In this document: positions 30,617-40,975 of the stretch, piece by piece
Layout: each line of letters opens with the position of its first letter
Numbering within the stretch: position 1 is the first letter of the stretch
Source: Bacillus sp. JCM 19058
GTDB taxonomy: Bacteria; Bacillota; Bacilli; Bacillales_H; Bacillaceae_D
Reading direction: 5' to 3'
Assembly: GCA_001310555.1 (NCBI GenBank)
Contig: BAXO01000023.1
Coordinates: 1 to 61,716 of the forward strand
DNA: 61,716 bases
Translations under genes and position numbers: made by a program
The notes under the pieces: model-generated
What the model was told of the DNA's origin: nothing
Seen by the model: the letters and a program-made list of their open reading frames with translations, nothing else
Databases searched by the model: none

Positions 30617-30649
30617 AAGCGAGTGTGGAGAATTTCTCTACACTCGCTT
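30617..30649 (+). terminator. Stem-loop after the isomerase gene
   Basis: AAGCGAGTGTGGAGAA pairs with TTTCTCTACACTCGCTT, a 16-bp stem with a single mismatch, seven bases after the stop. Only a short T-rich tail follows. Confidence 0.6.
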
Positions 30650-31296
30650 ATTTATGCGACAAGGTATTGGCTGTCAAAAAAAGCGACTCCTCCTTTTCTT
30701 CCCCAACGATTATAAGCATCGGTTTGATTACTAATATTAGCATTTGTTAATAATTGTAAAAATACAATTTTTGGCTCAATCTTTGCTCCGCCTGCCACCA
30801 GCAAAACCCGTTCATTAGTTAGATTGTCTATACATACTAACCTTACAAAAAAAAGACTTACAGCACATCATCCGAGTATGTGCCGTCATACATGAAATTA
30901 TGGGATCAGCGGATTGGCCATCGACACGCAAATTGGCAAAACAGTCAATTTTGTCCATTCTATTTTGTCAGTTTCTGGACTCCGGGAGAGCAAGTGGGGT
31001 ACCGAAAAAGATTAGGGAGTTTAAGACTTTAAATTTTAGCTCTCGTACTCCCTCACCAGTTTATAACCTTGACTTCATCGTTTGTACAGCTGTCCCCTCA
31101 GTTTTTGCACCGTGTGTATACCTCTTGGAGGTCACTTGAGCTTTGGACCTTTCAATTTTGGACATCGTTCTGCAATGCCACATCAATCCCCTCTCGCTGA
31201 GTTATTTCATTTAAGGAACCGCCCGCGCATGCTACGATAGGAGGGAGGCTGAAACCATCTTTATGACTTCTTCGTAGAATTCTAATAAACCTGATT
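30650..31296. other. Intergenic, no supported gene
   Basis: About 650 bases without a convincing gene. An 80-codon frame at 30900-31139 lacks an RBS, starts within low-complexity text and shows no motif. No terminator or clear promoter was found. The final bases lead into GGAGAGGG, the RBS of the ABC ATPase gene. Confidence 0.4.
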
Positions 31297-31310
31297 GGAG
31301 AGGGTATATC

Positions 31311-32119
31311 ATGTCAGTGGCTCAAATTCAACTCGTAGGTTTACAGAAAAAAAATATGGATCCAATGAAGCGGTACAACCCCTCGATCTCGAGGTCGGAA
31401 AAGGCGAACTGTTTTGCTTCCTCGGTCCAAATGGCTCGGGGAAAACGACGACGATTAAAATGATGACAGGGCTGCTTGAACCGACAAAGGGATCTGTAAA
31501 AATTGCAGGAATTGATGTGTGGAAAAAACCGTTGGAAGCGAAGCGGCAAATTGCTTATGTCCCTGATCAGCCCGTGCTTTATCCTAAACTGACCGGAAGA
31601 GAATACTTGCAATTTATCGCCAGTGTTTTCGACTTAAAAAAGGAAGTCTATCAGCAGCGAGCAGAGAAGTATTTACATTTATTTTCGTTGACTGAGCGTG
31701 TGGATGAATTAGTAGAGGGTTATTCTCACGGCATGAAGCAAAAGCTGAATTTGTGTGCAGCGTTGATTCACCATCCGGAGGTTTTGTTTCTTGATGAGCC
31801 GACTGTTGGTCTCGATCCGAAGGGAGCGAGGACGATGAAAAACCTTCTCCGCGATTTGTGCCAGGAAGGCATGACCGTGTTTATGTCAACACATATTCTA
31901 GAGATTGCCGAGCAAATGTGCGATCGAGTTGGGATTATCCAAAAGGGACAATTAATTAAGGTTGCGACAATGGAGGAGCTGCGTCAGGAGAAAGGGCAGG
32001 AACATTCTTCACTGGAAGAGATTTTTCTTCTGCTGACGGGCGATGAGGAGGCACAAACGATGGCGGCTGAAATGTCGACAAAGCATAGCGGGGAGAATAA
32101 TAATGGCCATTTTGATTAA
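31311..32119 (+). CDS. ABC transporter ATP-binding protein (frame broken once)
   Basis: ABC-2-type exporter ATPase. The start is ATG 31311 behind GGAGAGGG. An extra A in the run at 31346-31353 shifts the frame after VGLQKK; the rest is continuous. Walker A is LGPNGSGKTTT, the Q-loop is YVPDQPVLYPKL, the signature is YSHGMKQKLNL (SHGMKQK form), and Walker B is VLFLDEPTVGLDP with H-loop MSTHILE. About 268 residues. The C-terminus overlaps the permease gene by 17 bases. The substrate is unknown; similar pairs export peptides, drugs or lipids. Confidence 0.9.
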
Positions 32120-33774
32120 GCTGTTTTGGCGCATGGGCTTAAACCAATTTCGCCATGCAACTAACAAAACGAAAGCCATCTATAGCGTATCTCTCGTCGT
32201 CGGCGTGATTTTCCTCACCTTTTTTTTCTTTTTTTCGTTTCCAGCATTGCACAGGAGACTGTCCGTTCTGCGTTGCCGTCAACGTTTGGATTAGGGTTTT
32301 CCGTGCTTTTGGCCGCATTGATTTTGTTTTCGATTCCACAAGTATTTAATCGACTGTATGGAGATCGCGATTTGGCACTATTGTTTACTTTGCCGCTCCA
32401 AACTAGACATGTGTATTGGGCGAAATTTGTCCAAAATATCTTTGGCTTGCCGCTTTTGCTCTATGTTGCTGCAACTGTGCTCGCAACTGTTTTTGGAATT
32501 AGCTACGGAGCGCACTGGCTTTTTTTATCCGGTCAGCTATTTCATCTTGCTCTCGTTTATCTTCATCGGGCTTGGCATCGTCTATCTTCTTAATTTAATT
32601 TTAATTCAAATCATCCCGGTCCATCGCGCCAAGGAATTAATGACAGCATTAACGGCGGTGGGAGGAATTCTTGGGTACTTACTTGTACAATTGCCTAACC
32701 TATTAGGCGGGCAATCCGATGGTTCCATAGTAAGTGTCTTACCCGAGCTGCCAGCATGGCTACCGATGCAATGGGGAGGCAAAATTCTCAGCGATCTAGC
32801 TCATGGAAACTTCATGATCCAAACAGGCACAGCAATCGCACTCGTCCTAGGAACGGCCGCTTTTGTCACGTTATTATCCTCGATACTTGTGGAGAAAGGG
32901 TTCCGCTCGGGCTGGATTCAAATTAGTGAGGGCGGACGCAAGAAAAAGAAGAAAAAGCCGAAAAAAGAAAAGCTGCACCATCCGCTGATCCAAATCGGAA
33001 TAAAGGAGTGGCGCATGATTCAAAGGGATTTACGCGAATGGGTTGTTCTTTTACCGTCGGCATTCTTCCTAGTGTTCCCGTTCCTTACTCTTTTTTTCGG
33101 GTGAGGGGAGCTTTTTGATGCTGCGGGAAAATCCCACCTTTACATGGCCGGTTTTTCAATTCACCTTTTTATTTTTGTTTGGGTTATTGAGTGCGACGTT
33201 TTCGTCAGCCGCAATTGCTCGTGAAGCCCATTCACTTGAGGTATTAAAAGTGCTTCCGTTATCAGGCTGGACGATTGCTTGTGGGAAGTATTGGATTCAT
33301 TGGCTCGTCCTTTTTAGTTTTCTCGGTATCCTTGAGCTCGTAGCTGCTCTTCTATTAAACTGGTCGATCGCCTATTTCATTTACGGGTGGATCATCGTCG
33401 GCATGATGATGGCAGGTTCTAGTGCAATCGGAGTTTGGTTTAGTGCGATCGGGGCCAAATACAATCCGAATAATCCGCAAAACCGCCTTGAAACTGGAAC
33501 TTCGTTTCTACTAATGTTTGCGAACCTGATTTATTTGCTGCTGATCAGTGTTCCGGTTGCTTTTCTAGTTATTCCTCTCGAAAGCTTAGATTTTCTCGAA
33601 ATCGAGCTATTGCACAAACTGCTCGACTTTAAGCAGTCAGCCGGAAGCCTTGCAACAGTCGGTGCGTTTCTTATTTGTTTACTCATTTCGTTTTGCACGG
33701 CTTGGCTAAGCCTGAGAGCTTGTGGCAAAGCCGTTGACCGCGGTGTGTCGATTACATTTGAAGAAAAAAGGTAG
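32103..33774 (+). CDS. ABC-2-type permease (frame broken)
   Basis: Polytopic membrane partner of the preceding ATPase, about 555 residues. Segments in order: a first TM helix at IYSVSLVVGVIFLTFFFFF, FGLGFSVLLAALILFSIPQV, the conserved DRDLALLFTLPLQTRHVYWAKF cytoplasmic coupling region, several TM helices, a basic linker RKKKKKKPKKEK before IKEWRMIQRD, and a second half repeating the layout (EVLKVLPLSGWTIACGKYW). Frame breaks lie near 32226-32236 (T run), 32521-32527 (T run) and 33091-33105. The two-fold repeat of the cytoplasmic motif is typical of B. subtilis YthQ/EcsB-like permeases (inference). Confidence 0.78.
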
Positions 33775-34050
33775 AACAGCGACCGAGAGGGGATTCAGAG
33801 TAGTGTCTAATAGAGCTGGGTTCCCTTTCGGTCGAAAGCTTGTGCAAAAAAATGACACAACACTTTTGCAAGAGTGGACGGTCGGTTAGTGAAGCGTTAT
33901 CCAAAAAAATCCCAATAAATTTCAACAATCAGAAACCCCAGACCGCCAATGTACGATCGAATTTGTGAAGTAAAATTTTAAGTCTGATATAATCAATATT
34001 ATACAAACAATGGTAGCGCGGGACCCTTAATAACCGAATGGGGGAGTAAT

Positions 34051-34579
34051 CATGTACACAGTAGAAGATCTAATTAATGATTTTGAGAATTTCAACCTCT
34101 ATGTGAATTCGTAACAATGAAAGAACCCTTTTTCTTTGAGCCAATTGCTACAGGGAAATGGTCTACGGCTACGATTATTAGTCATCTATCATTTTGGGAT
34201 AAATACATACGTGAAGTCACGTTGCCACAAATGAAACTTAATGCTGTAATCGAGAGTATAGATTTTGACATACTGAACAAACAAGCAGCAGATTATGCGT
34301 TATCTGGAGTATCTCAGCACCACTTACTTCATAAACAACTTGAAGAAAGAACGCAGCTTGTATCTGATTTAAGGAAAAAGGACGAAGAAGAATTTTTTTG
34401 CTACATTTTCACTGAATGGGGAAAAAGTAGATCAGTATTCTGGCTATCCGCATACCATCTTCAATTATATAGCAGGTTTTATATGGCATGATAATCATCA
34501 TAAGCAACAAATTGATCGATTTTTGCAAGAAATAGGTAGAGGAATGAACGTCCAGAATAACAAGGACATAAAAAGTTGA
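34051..34579 (+). CDS. DinB-superfamily protein (frame broken)
   Basis: About 175-residue four-helix-bundle protein of the DinB/YfiT family, a metal-dependent group that includes thiol-transferases. It starts MYTVEDLINDFENFN behind GGGGGAGT. The hallmark KWSTATIISHLSFWDKYI and C-terminal IAGFIWHDNHHKQQIDRF supply the histidines. Breaks: a missing T near 34110 and an extra T in the run at 34392-34398. The role cannot be specified. Monocistronic. Confidence 0.7.
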
Positions 34580-34602
34580 GTACCCATTACGGTGATCATA
34601 GT

Positions 34603-34633
34603 AAAAAACCGCATTGAGCAACGGGAAATGCGG
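34603..34633 (-). terminator. Intrinsic terminator (reverse strand)
   Basis: On the reverse strand CCGCATT pairs with AATGCGG around an 11-base loop, followed by TTTTTTAC. It is the likely terminator of the two-component operon transcribed from the right. Confidence 0.6.
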
Positions 34634-34899
34634 CTTCACATCGTCAAAAGTATAGAACACTATTTTCACCTAACAGCCTGTAATACATTTCTAGTTTTTT
34701 TTGAAAATATAATGAGAACGAGGCCGCTCAGAAAGCCTTTTATAGTGGGCCATCTCCCGACAAGTCGATTTATTGGTGAAGATATGGCTATTCTCTTGTG
34801 GTGGAATCGAAAAAGGCGAAGCTCACAAAAAAAATGTTGTGCCATTATGCTGATTTTTTTCATGTGTATTAGTGAAATTGGCGCGACGTTGAGTCTCGT
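34634..34899 (-). other. Short region after the kinase; doubtful small frame
   Basis: Between the kinase stop and its terminator, a 65-codon reverse-strand frame (34863-34666, MKKISIMAQHFFCELRLF...) ends 33 bases before the terminator hairpin. It has no clear RBS and no recognised domain. With indels common here, it might be part of a kinase C-terminal extension or nothing. Confidence 0.25.
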
Positions 34900-36219
34900 T
34901 TAACGCGAAAAAAACCATCGTCTCGCTTTCTTTGCACGCTGAGGATAAATGACAAATGTGAACGTCGTTCGTTTATGCTCAACGCTCTCGGCATATATTT
35001 TCCCGTTATGCCTTTCCACTATGGCCTTTGCGACAGATAGTCCTAGTCCGTATCCACGCTCTCTTGCGTTCGGGATGGGTCGGTTCGGTAAAACCGTTCA
35101 AAAACCTTGTGCAAGTCTTCCTCCCGTATTCCTTTTCCGCTATTTTCGATTGAAAAGATGATTTGCTGTTTAACTTTTTTTTAACCGAACATCGATCCCT
35201 CCTGGTTCGTCACTGTATTTGATGGCATTATCGAGCAGAATGAGGACAACCTGTTTCATCTGTTCCAGATTGCCTTTCATCGTAATCCCCCGTTCGATCG
35301 AATGGGAGAAGGCGATTCCTTTTTCGTACATCATCGCCTCCATTGATAGGAGGGTATTGGTTACGGTATTGCTTAAGTCGAACAGTGCTGCATGTGCTCT
35401 CTCGTGCAGAATTTCTGTTTTCGCTAAGTACAATAAATCATTGACTAACTTCGCCATTCTGTTCGATTCTTCTTTTATGTATCCGAACCACTTTTGCTGG
35501 CTCTTAATAGTCTCCTCTTGATTTGCAAGGATCGCATCCGTGTTAGTATTTATTATTGCGAGGGGCGTTTTCAGTTCATGGGAGGCGTCGGCTACAAATT
35601 GTTTTTGCTTTTCCCATGCTTCTTCAAGTGGCTTGATGGAGCGGTTGGCGACGTTGAGACTAATGATGAAAATGACGACGAGCATTGCTAAACCGACAAG
35701 CAGAAAGGTGATGAGTAATTCACTCAACGTTTCGTATGTTCCGGTAACATCTAAAAACGTCATTTGATAATGGGTATCAGTCCGAACCGATGGTGCAATT
35801 CTTCCTTCAAAGCTTACCTTATTTGTACGTATGGAAGTTAGCGAGTACAGCCATTTCGTGCCATCAATAGTGACGGTATCATCGTTCCCGTTCCGCTTCC
35901 AGGCTAGATTCGCAGCTTTTTGGTAAACGTCTTTAGGCAAGTCGAATAAAGAATCGATCTCGATGATTTCTCCATCTGCATCAATTTTTAAGCTAAAGGA
36001 AAGCATATATTCAGCTGGTAGATTGTTCTCAATATGTACCTCAGCAGTAGCCATGGCATCACTGACCGCTAGATTCTCCTGTTTATTAGCTAATGAATGT
36101 AGCGTATCAACATTTTGCTTTTGCATATTGCCGAACGTTATCGAATAGATCACAGCAAAGGCTGTGATCATCACCATTGATATCATCGACATATTCACAA
36201 TGAGAAGTTTATTGCGCAT
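34900..36219 (-). CDS. OmpR-partner sensor histidine kinase (frame broken near the end)
   Basis: Membrane-bound histidine kinase of about 440 residues. TM1 is LLIVNMSMISMVMITAFAVI at residue 4. An extracytoplasmic domain of about 130 residues follows, then TM2 (LLITFLLVGLAMLVVIFIIS). The H-box is VADASHELKTPLAIINTNTD. N-box is LILLDNAIKYS, G1 ENSGKGIREED and G2 GYGLGLSVAKAI; the last two are reached only after correcting the A run at 35177-35184 and an indel near 35057. ATG 36219 lies five bases after the regulator's stop. The signal is unknown, but the secreted Asp-box gene upstream may be linked. Confidence 0.87.
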
Positions 36220-36224
36220 TTTTT

Positions 36225-36907
36225 TTAAACATCATCGTTTACCCTCGTTGTATAACCAACGCCACGTAACGTTTGTATAGCCACGTTGGACTGTAAATTC
36301 TTTAATTTCTTCCGTAAAAAGGATATGTACACTTCCACATGGTTATCGCTGGCATCCGTATCATACCCCCACACCTTTTCAAGGATTGTTTCTTTAGACA
36401 GAGTCATGCCTTGATTTTTTTATTAACAGCTCTAGCAGCTGGCATTCTTTTAACGTTAATATTAACTCTTCCTTTCGGCACCTTAAGCTCAGGTTATATG
36501 GATTTAATTCAACGTCTCCATAGGCAAGCACGCTTCATTCGCCAATTCTCTATTTCTTCGACCCAATGCACGCAGGCGGGCTAATAACTCTTCTGTCGGA
36601 AAGGGCTTGGCCATATAATCGTCTGCTCCGCTATCGAGCCCTATTATTTTATCTTCTGTCTGCCCCTTTGCTGTCAGCAAAATGACAGGAGCCGCAATGT
36701 CTTCCTGACGTAATTCCTTTAAGACGCTGATCCCGTCCCTTTTAGGGAGCATAATATCGAGAATGATCAGATCGTGAATCCCTAAAAGCCCCCAATTTAG
36801 CCCTTCCTCCCCATCATGGCAAGATCAACGCTGTAATTATTTTTTTTCAGAACGTGAGCTATAGCTTCTGCCATATATTTTTCGTCCTCGATCAACAAGA
36901 TTCTCAT
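36225..36907 (-). CDS. OmpR-family response regulator (frame broken)
   Basis: About 228 residues. The receiver domain starts MRILLIEDEKYMAEAI (acidic pocket), has phospho-acceptor Asp in LIILDIMLPKRDG, and VILLTAKG and DDYMAKPF (Lys) motifs. The C-terminal winged helix reads SKETILEKVWGYDTDASDNHVE and LRGVGYTTRVN. Indels lie near 36840-36847 (T run), 36807 and the 36415-36520 region, where the linker is out of frame. It is transcribed with the downstream kinase. A perfect 10-bp inverted repeat (36934-36943 with 36965-36974) sits just upstream and could be an attenuator or operator. Confidence 0.87.
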
Positions 36908-37043
36908 ATCAATGCCCCTTGGAAATAAGGTAGATCCACAACAAGGAGGCAAGGCTCGACTCCATGTTGTGGATGCTCTACTTATTGACTTACCCTCGGC
37001 TGCTGTTCATTAAAGCTCTTCGTGCAGCCTCTTCAAAAGGTTT

Positions 37044-37537
37044 TTACTCTGTTACATAGATTCTGCCGTCCTCTTCAGTCACTGTTAACCCTTCAGGGAC
37101 CTCTTCGGACCAACTCTCGCCCCCGTCCGTAGAATAGCTGACCACCCCGTCTTCTGATTTCACAGCGATATCCGAAACTTCCGAAACTTCTACCTCTTCG
37201 GGGACAAAATCAAGCTGATCACCGCTCGAAATAGTAACTGTACCATCTTCGCCTTCTGTTACTGTCACCCCTTCAGGAACTGCTTCACTCCAGCTCTCGC
37301 CCCTGTCCTCAGAGTAGAGAGTCACCCCATTTTCAGACTTTACATCCAAACTCGAAACTCCGTCCATTTCATCCTGAATACCACTCGTCATGTGGGCCGT
37401 GTTTCCTTCATCCGGCGCAGCCTTATCATCCGCTCCAAGGGCCGTTACGGCTCCTACAGTGAGAAGTACTGATGCAGCTAAAAGGGTTACTCCAACTTCT
37501 TCTTCCCTAAACTTAAGCTAGACAAGCCTTTGCTCAT
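37044..37537 (-). CDS. Exported protein with two Asp-box (BNR-like) repeats (frame broken once)
   Basis: About 163 residues. A hydrophobic segment (VGVTLLAASVLLTVGAVTAL) near residue 17-36 follows a basic/acidic start; it is readable only after an indel near 37510. The exported part has two repeats: YSEDRGESWSEAVPEGVTVTE and YSTDGGESWSEEVPEGLTVTE, each with the Asp-box pattern SxDxGxSW. Asp-boxes are beta-propeller turn motifs of sialidases, but two copies cannot form a propeller. The protein is strongly acidic. It lies directly upstream of, and in the same direction as, the two-component genes, so it could be their signal input or a co-regulated product (inference). Confidence 0.6.
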
Positions 37538-37695
37538 GTCCTTTCCCTCCATATCATTTTTGTAAGCAGCTGTCTTACAAATGCATCATAACAAGGGTAC
37601 CTTGAACTAAGCTTAAATCTTTTGCGGAGTTTAGCTTTTTTAAAAAAAGAGAAAGTGAAATTTTTTTTGTGGAGGAAATCTTATTCAAGTATTAG
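37538..37695. other. Upstream region of the Asp-box/two-component operon
   Basis: Contains GGAGGGAAAGGAC directly ahead of the Asp-box protein start on the reverse strand. Promoter elements on that strand are not clear. The rest is AT-rich and without genes. Confidence 0.35.
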
Positions 37696-37815
37696 CCCCG
37701 GCCAGCGTGGGCGCCCAGCAAGTAGCAAACTTCCTTCCGTCCCTGTGTTTCCTTGATTATTGCCGACGCTGCCGAGCTTGTCTGTTGCTGATTGGCATTC
37801 TGTGCTTTTTTAATA
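37696..37815 (+). repeat. Dispersed repeat, copy B
   Basis: Second copy of the element at 17474-17610, in the same orientation. It shares 25 of 29 bases at 37709-37737, then TCCCTGTGTTTC, then a diverged GACGC..GTTG block ending near a T tract. It lacks about 30 bases present in copy A. It sits in a gene-free stretch. Confidence 0.5.
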
Positions 37816-38108
37816 CTTTTTGGATAGCGGATAAAACCCCAAAACTTAAAAGCTAGCATCAGCGCGGGAGCTCTTTAATGATGTCGAACGAAGGTCTTGC
37901 CGATGAGCAAACTGACGATAATGCAACGAATCAAATCCGACCGAAATACCATTCACACGTAAATTATGCTAACCGTAAAAATTAAGAAGCACGGTGTGAG
38001 CTACATACAGTATGACATTAAATAAGTTGATCGTTCCAGTTTAAACTTGAAATCAATGTAATCCCAAGAAAGGTGTACCTAAATGAAAACAACTCATCTC
38101 GTGCTCTC
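37816..38108. other. Intergenic, no gene seen
   Basis: No reading frame, terminator or repeat could be supported between repeat copy B and the 3' end of the ABC transporter gene. Confidence 0.4.
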
Positions 38109-39866
38109 TTACCCACGAGTATCAACAAACTGCTGTTCTACGAGCGTTCTGTAAAATTCGTGCTTTTGATAGAGATCTTCATGTGTACCTTCACCTGTAA
38201 TATGTCCTTTTTCGAGAACAATCAGTTTGTCGGCGTTACGCACAGTCGAAAGGCGGTGGGCGATTAATAACGTCGTCCGTCCGATCATTAAGCGTTGAAG
38301 CGCTTCCTGCACGAGTTTTTCAGATGCGCTATCTAAATGGGCAGTTGCTTCATCCAGTAATAAAAGCTCAGGATTGCGGATGATCGCTCTCGCAATGGCC
38401 AACCGTTGCCGCTGTCCCCCTGAAAGCTTCACCCCACGTTCGCCAACAGCTGTTTCATAGCCATCCGGAAGAGAATCGATAAAGTCTGTCAGGTTGGCTT
38501 GTTCGATTGCAGACTGGATAATGGTTTGGTCGACATTTGTTAGTCCGTACGTAATATTATCGCGAATCGTTCCGGCCATCATTGGGCTCTCCTGTGAAAC
38601 GTAAGCAATTCGTTTACGCCATAGCTCAAGTGGGAGCTGATGAATCGCATGATCGCCATAGTAGATGGCCCCGTCAGTAGGCTGATAAAACTGTTCAATT
38701 AGCGAGAAGATTGTCGTTTTCCCGGCTCCGCTTGGACCAACGAAGGCAGTCATTTCGCCGGCATTGGCATGAAACGATACGGCCTGCAAAATATCCTGTT
38801 CATCACTATAACGAAAGCTGATATCTTCAAAGCGCAGGTTGGACGAAGGCGAGAAGGGAATAGCGACTGTGGACTGTTTTTGCCCTTTTTCCTCAGCAGC
38901 CTCATTAAAAATTTCCTTGATTCGCTCCGATGCGCCCATTGCTTTTTGAAATTGGGTGAAGAAAGAGGCCATCTGTGTAAACGGAACAATAATCTGGAAC
39001 ATGTAGAGAATTATTGCCACGAGCGCCCCAGCACTCAAGGTTCCAGCCGACACTCGCACACCGCCATAGCCAATCAAGACGACGAGCATTAGCAGCATAA
39101 TAGTCGTCATCACTGGAGAAACGACCGATTGAATTTTTGCTTCGCGCATACCGTACGTAAACAGCTGAGCAATTCTATTCTTCCCTTTTTTCTCCTCATC
39201 GTGCTCAGCAATTGAAGCTTTCACGAGACGAATATCAGCGAGAACCCGTCCGAGATCGCCTTGGAAATGAGCTGTTTCATCCTGCATTGAACGTGAAATC
39301 GCGAACATTCTTGCCCCGAGTGGCAGTAAAATAATAAGGGCAACCGGAACGGCAATGAGTAGAAGTAACGTAATTTTCCAATCGATAATAAAGAGCAAGA
39401 GAAGGGAGCCGATAATGGAAATGATCCCAGAGAAAAAAGGAATGACCTGCATCGTGATAAAATCCTTAATGACATTCGTATCATTCGTTAGTCGACTCAT
39501 CGTTTCTCCAGAGCTTTTTTGATCGAAAAAGGGGACGGGCAGCATTAGGACATACTGCCATAGCTCTTCTCTCAGTCTAGCGATAATGTATTGGCCGACA
39601 TATGTCATCATGTACATCGAAAATCCGGACATGACCGCCTGTGACAAAAAGACGCTGACGAGGAGGACAATCGTATTCGCTTGTAAATTAGAGACAGTAA
39701 CGACATTGACGAGCTCCATCGTGAGCAAAGGAACGAGAAGAGCAAGCACCGTTTCTCCGATACCTAGTAAAACGGCAACCAGGATAATCCAGCGAGCCGG
39801 TCTACGATCGATAATTAATTGCCAAAAGGCTTTCCATTTCGTTGGTTGTTTTTCATTATTTTTCAT
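38109..39866 (-). CDS. Multidrug ABC exporter half-transporter (LmrA/BmrA type)
   Basis: 585-residue fused permease-ATPase with intact frame. The N-terminal half holds six TM helices (first WIILVAVLLGIGETVLALLV). The C-terminal nucleotide-binding domain shows Walker A FVGPSGAGKTT, Q-loop YVSQESPMM, signature KLSGGQRQRLAIARA, Walker B LLLLDEATAHLD and H-loop LLIAHRLST. It should act as a homodimer exporting hydrophobic drugs or lipids. It overlaps the upstream MerR-type regulator gene by 11 bases, so the two form one operon that the regulator probably induces on drug exposure. Confidence 0.93.
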   Translation of the reverse strand: MKNNEKQPTKWKAFWQLIIDRRPARWIILVAVLLGIGETVLALLVPLLTMELVNVVTVSNLQANTIVLLVSVFLSQAVMSGFSMYMMTYVGQYIIARLREELWQYVLMLPVPFFDQKSSGETMSRLTNDTNVIKDFITMQVIPFFSGIISIIGSLLLLFIIDWKITLLLLIAVPVALIILLPLGARMFAISRSMQDETAHFQGDLGRVLADIRLVKASIAEHDEEKKGKNRIAQLFTYGMREAKIQSVVSPVMTTIMLLMLVVLIGYGGVRVSAGTLSAGALVAIILYMFQIIVPFTQMASFFTQFQKAMGASERIKEIFNEAAEEKGQKQSTVAIPFSPSSNLRFEDISFRYSDEQDILQAVSFHANAGEMTAFVGPSGAGKTTIFSLIEQFYQPTDGAIYYGDHAIHQLPLELWRKRIAYVSQESPMMAGTIRDNITYGLTNVDQTIIQSAIEQANLTDFIDSLPDGYETAVGERGVKLSGGQRQRLAIARAIIRNPELLLLDEATAHLDSASEKLVQEALQRLMIGRTTLLIAHRLSTVRNADKLIVLEKGHITGEGTHEDLYQKHEFYRTLVEQQFVDTRG

Positions 39867-40623
39867 TATTTAGCTCCTCTCCATCGATGACAATCAGCGA
39901 AAACAGGTCATTTAAGTACGTGTCCAGTTCTTCAGACAAGAAAGGGACATAAGGCAAATAGCTATCCGGAAAATCGAGCGTCTCAAGCTCTTCAAAAGAC
40001 AGCGGAGAAAGTAGTTGATGCACTAAAGAATAGAGCTGCTGACCTTTCTCTTGTACCTCTGTCTCATGAACACTTTTGCCGCTTCTGCACATTTGATTTA
40101 ATTCGATTAATAGTCCCGTCATCTGACGTTCAAATGCCAGTTGCTCGCTTTCCGGTATATCCTTCATGAGTAAAAGGTCGACGAAGGTCTGAGGTAAATA
40201 TTGCTTAAGCCATTGCTTATGGGTTTCCTCATGCTGAATGGTTTGAATTAAGGCAATCAATAGCTCAGTATCAACCTCTGCTGAGTCACCGATCAATTTT
40301 TCCACCTTATTGAGCGTCTCTAGTACTTGCTGAAGCTCTTTCTGCTTCTTAACGAGTAAGTGCTTTTGCAATCCAAGTGAATGCCTGAAATTTTGCTCAG
40401 GCTTTTTCAATAGTTCACCAATATCATGTAGTGAATAATCAAGGTACTTCAGTGTGAGAATACGCTGGAGCTGCATGAGGTCTTTATCAGAATACATACG
40501 ATGTCCAAGACTGTTATGGTCGCTTGGCTTCAGCAAGCCTTTTCGATCATAGTAACGTAACGTTCGCTTTGTGACACCGGTAAGGGTAGCAAACTCGCTG
40601 ATCGTGTAGATGTTTCGGTTCAA
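39856..40623 (-). CDS. MerR-family regulator of the ABC exporter
   Basis: 255-residue activator of the Mta/TipA type. The N-terminal winged helix reads YTISEFATLTGVTKRTLRYYD and DHNSLGHRMYSDKDLMQLQR; a coiled-coil dimer helix follows (KHLLVKKQKELQQVLETLNK); and a C-terminal effector-binding domain of about 130 residues resembles TipAS (EETHKQWLKQYLP). Such regulators bend DNA at promoters with long spacers and respond to drugs. The frame is intact. A dyad that may be its operator lies 210 bases upstream. Confidence 0.9.
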   Translation of the reverse strand: MNRNIYTISEFATLTGVTKRTLRYYDRKGLLKPSDHNSLGHRMYSDKDLMQLQRILTLKYLDYSLHDIGELLKKPEQNFRHSLGLQKHLLVKKQKELQQVLETLNKVEKLIGDSAEVDTELLIALIQTIQHEETHKQWLKQYLPQTFVDLLLMKDIPESEQLAFERQMTGLLIELNQMCRSGKSVHETEVQEKGQQLYSLVHQLLSPLSFEELETLDFPDSYLPYVPFLSEELDTYLNDLFSLIVIDGEELNNEK

Positions 40624-40833
40624 AGCTGCGCCTCCTTTCTTGAAAAGTGGTTCGAAGCAGAACGGAACTCGGATATTCAGGCGAAACCTACAAGCGCAGT
40701 ATATCCGTACCCGTTTTGACGAATGTGTCGCTAAAAAAAAGGGAAATCAAACTCGTTCAGGTCCTCTGCTGAGCACCTTTGAATGGCAGTTTCGTTAAGT
40801 TGCCTCTGCTTCAAGATAGTCTTATCGTATCAT

Positions 40834-40848
40834 TTGACGTTACGTCAA
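40834..40848 (-). promoter_or_regulatory. Palindromic site in the merR-ABC promoter region
   Basis: TTGACGTTACGTCAA is an exact 7-1-7 dyad. On the reverse strand it supplies TTGACG as a -35 box, with TAAGAC 18 bases further as a weak -10. A spacer longer than 17 fits MerR-type promoters, although the dyad overlaps the -35 box instead of sitting centrally. The operator role is inferred. Confidence 0.45.
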
Positions 40849-40975
40849 GCGCAAGAAAAAGATCGTTTCATTGCTATCAAAGTTAAAAATAACTTAAAAT
40901 AGGTTCATAGAGAAGTTCCATATCTCCTGTCCATCACCATCTTAGGGTTTTCGACGTTAAGGGAGGATATCAATC

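Noticed and set aside
30900..31139. 79-codon forward frame in the gap before the ABC ATPase gene
   Set aside because: No RBS, no recognisable domain, composition unlike neighbouring proteins.
37044..37537. Sialidase or other beta-propeller enzyme
   Set aside because: Only two Asp-box motifs in about 115 residues; far too short for a propeller and no catalytic residues.
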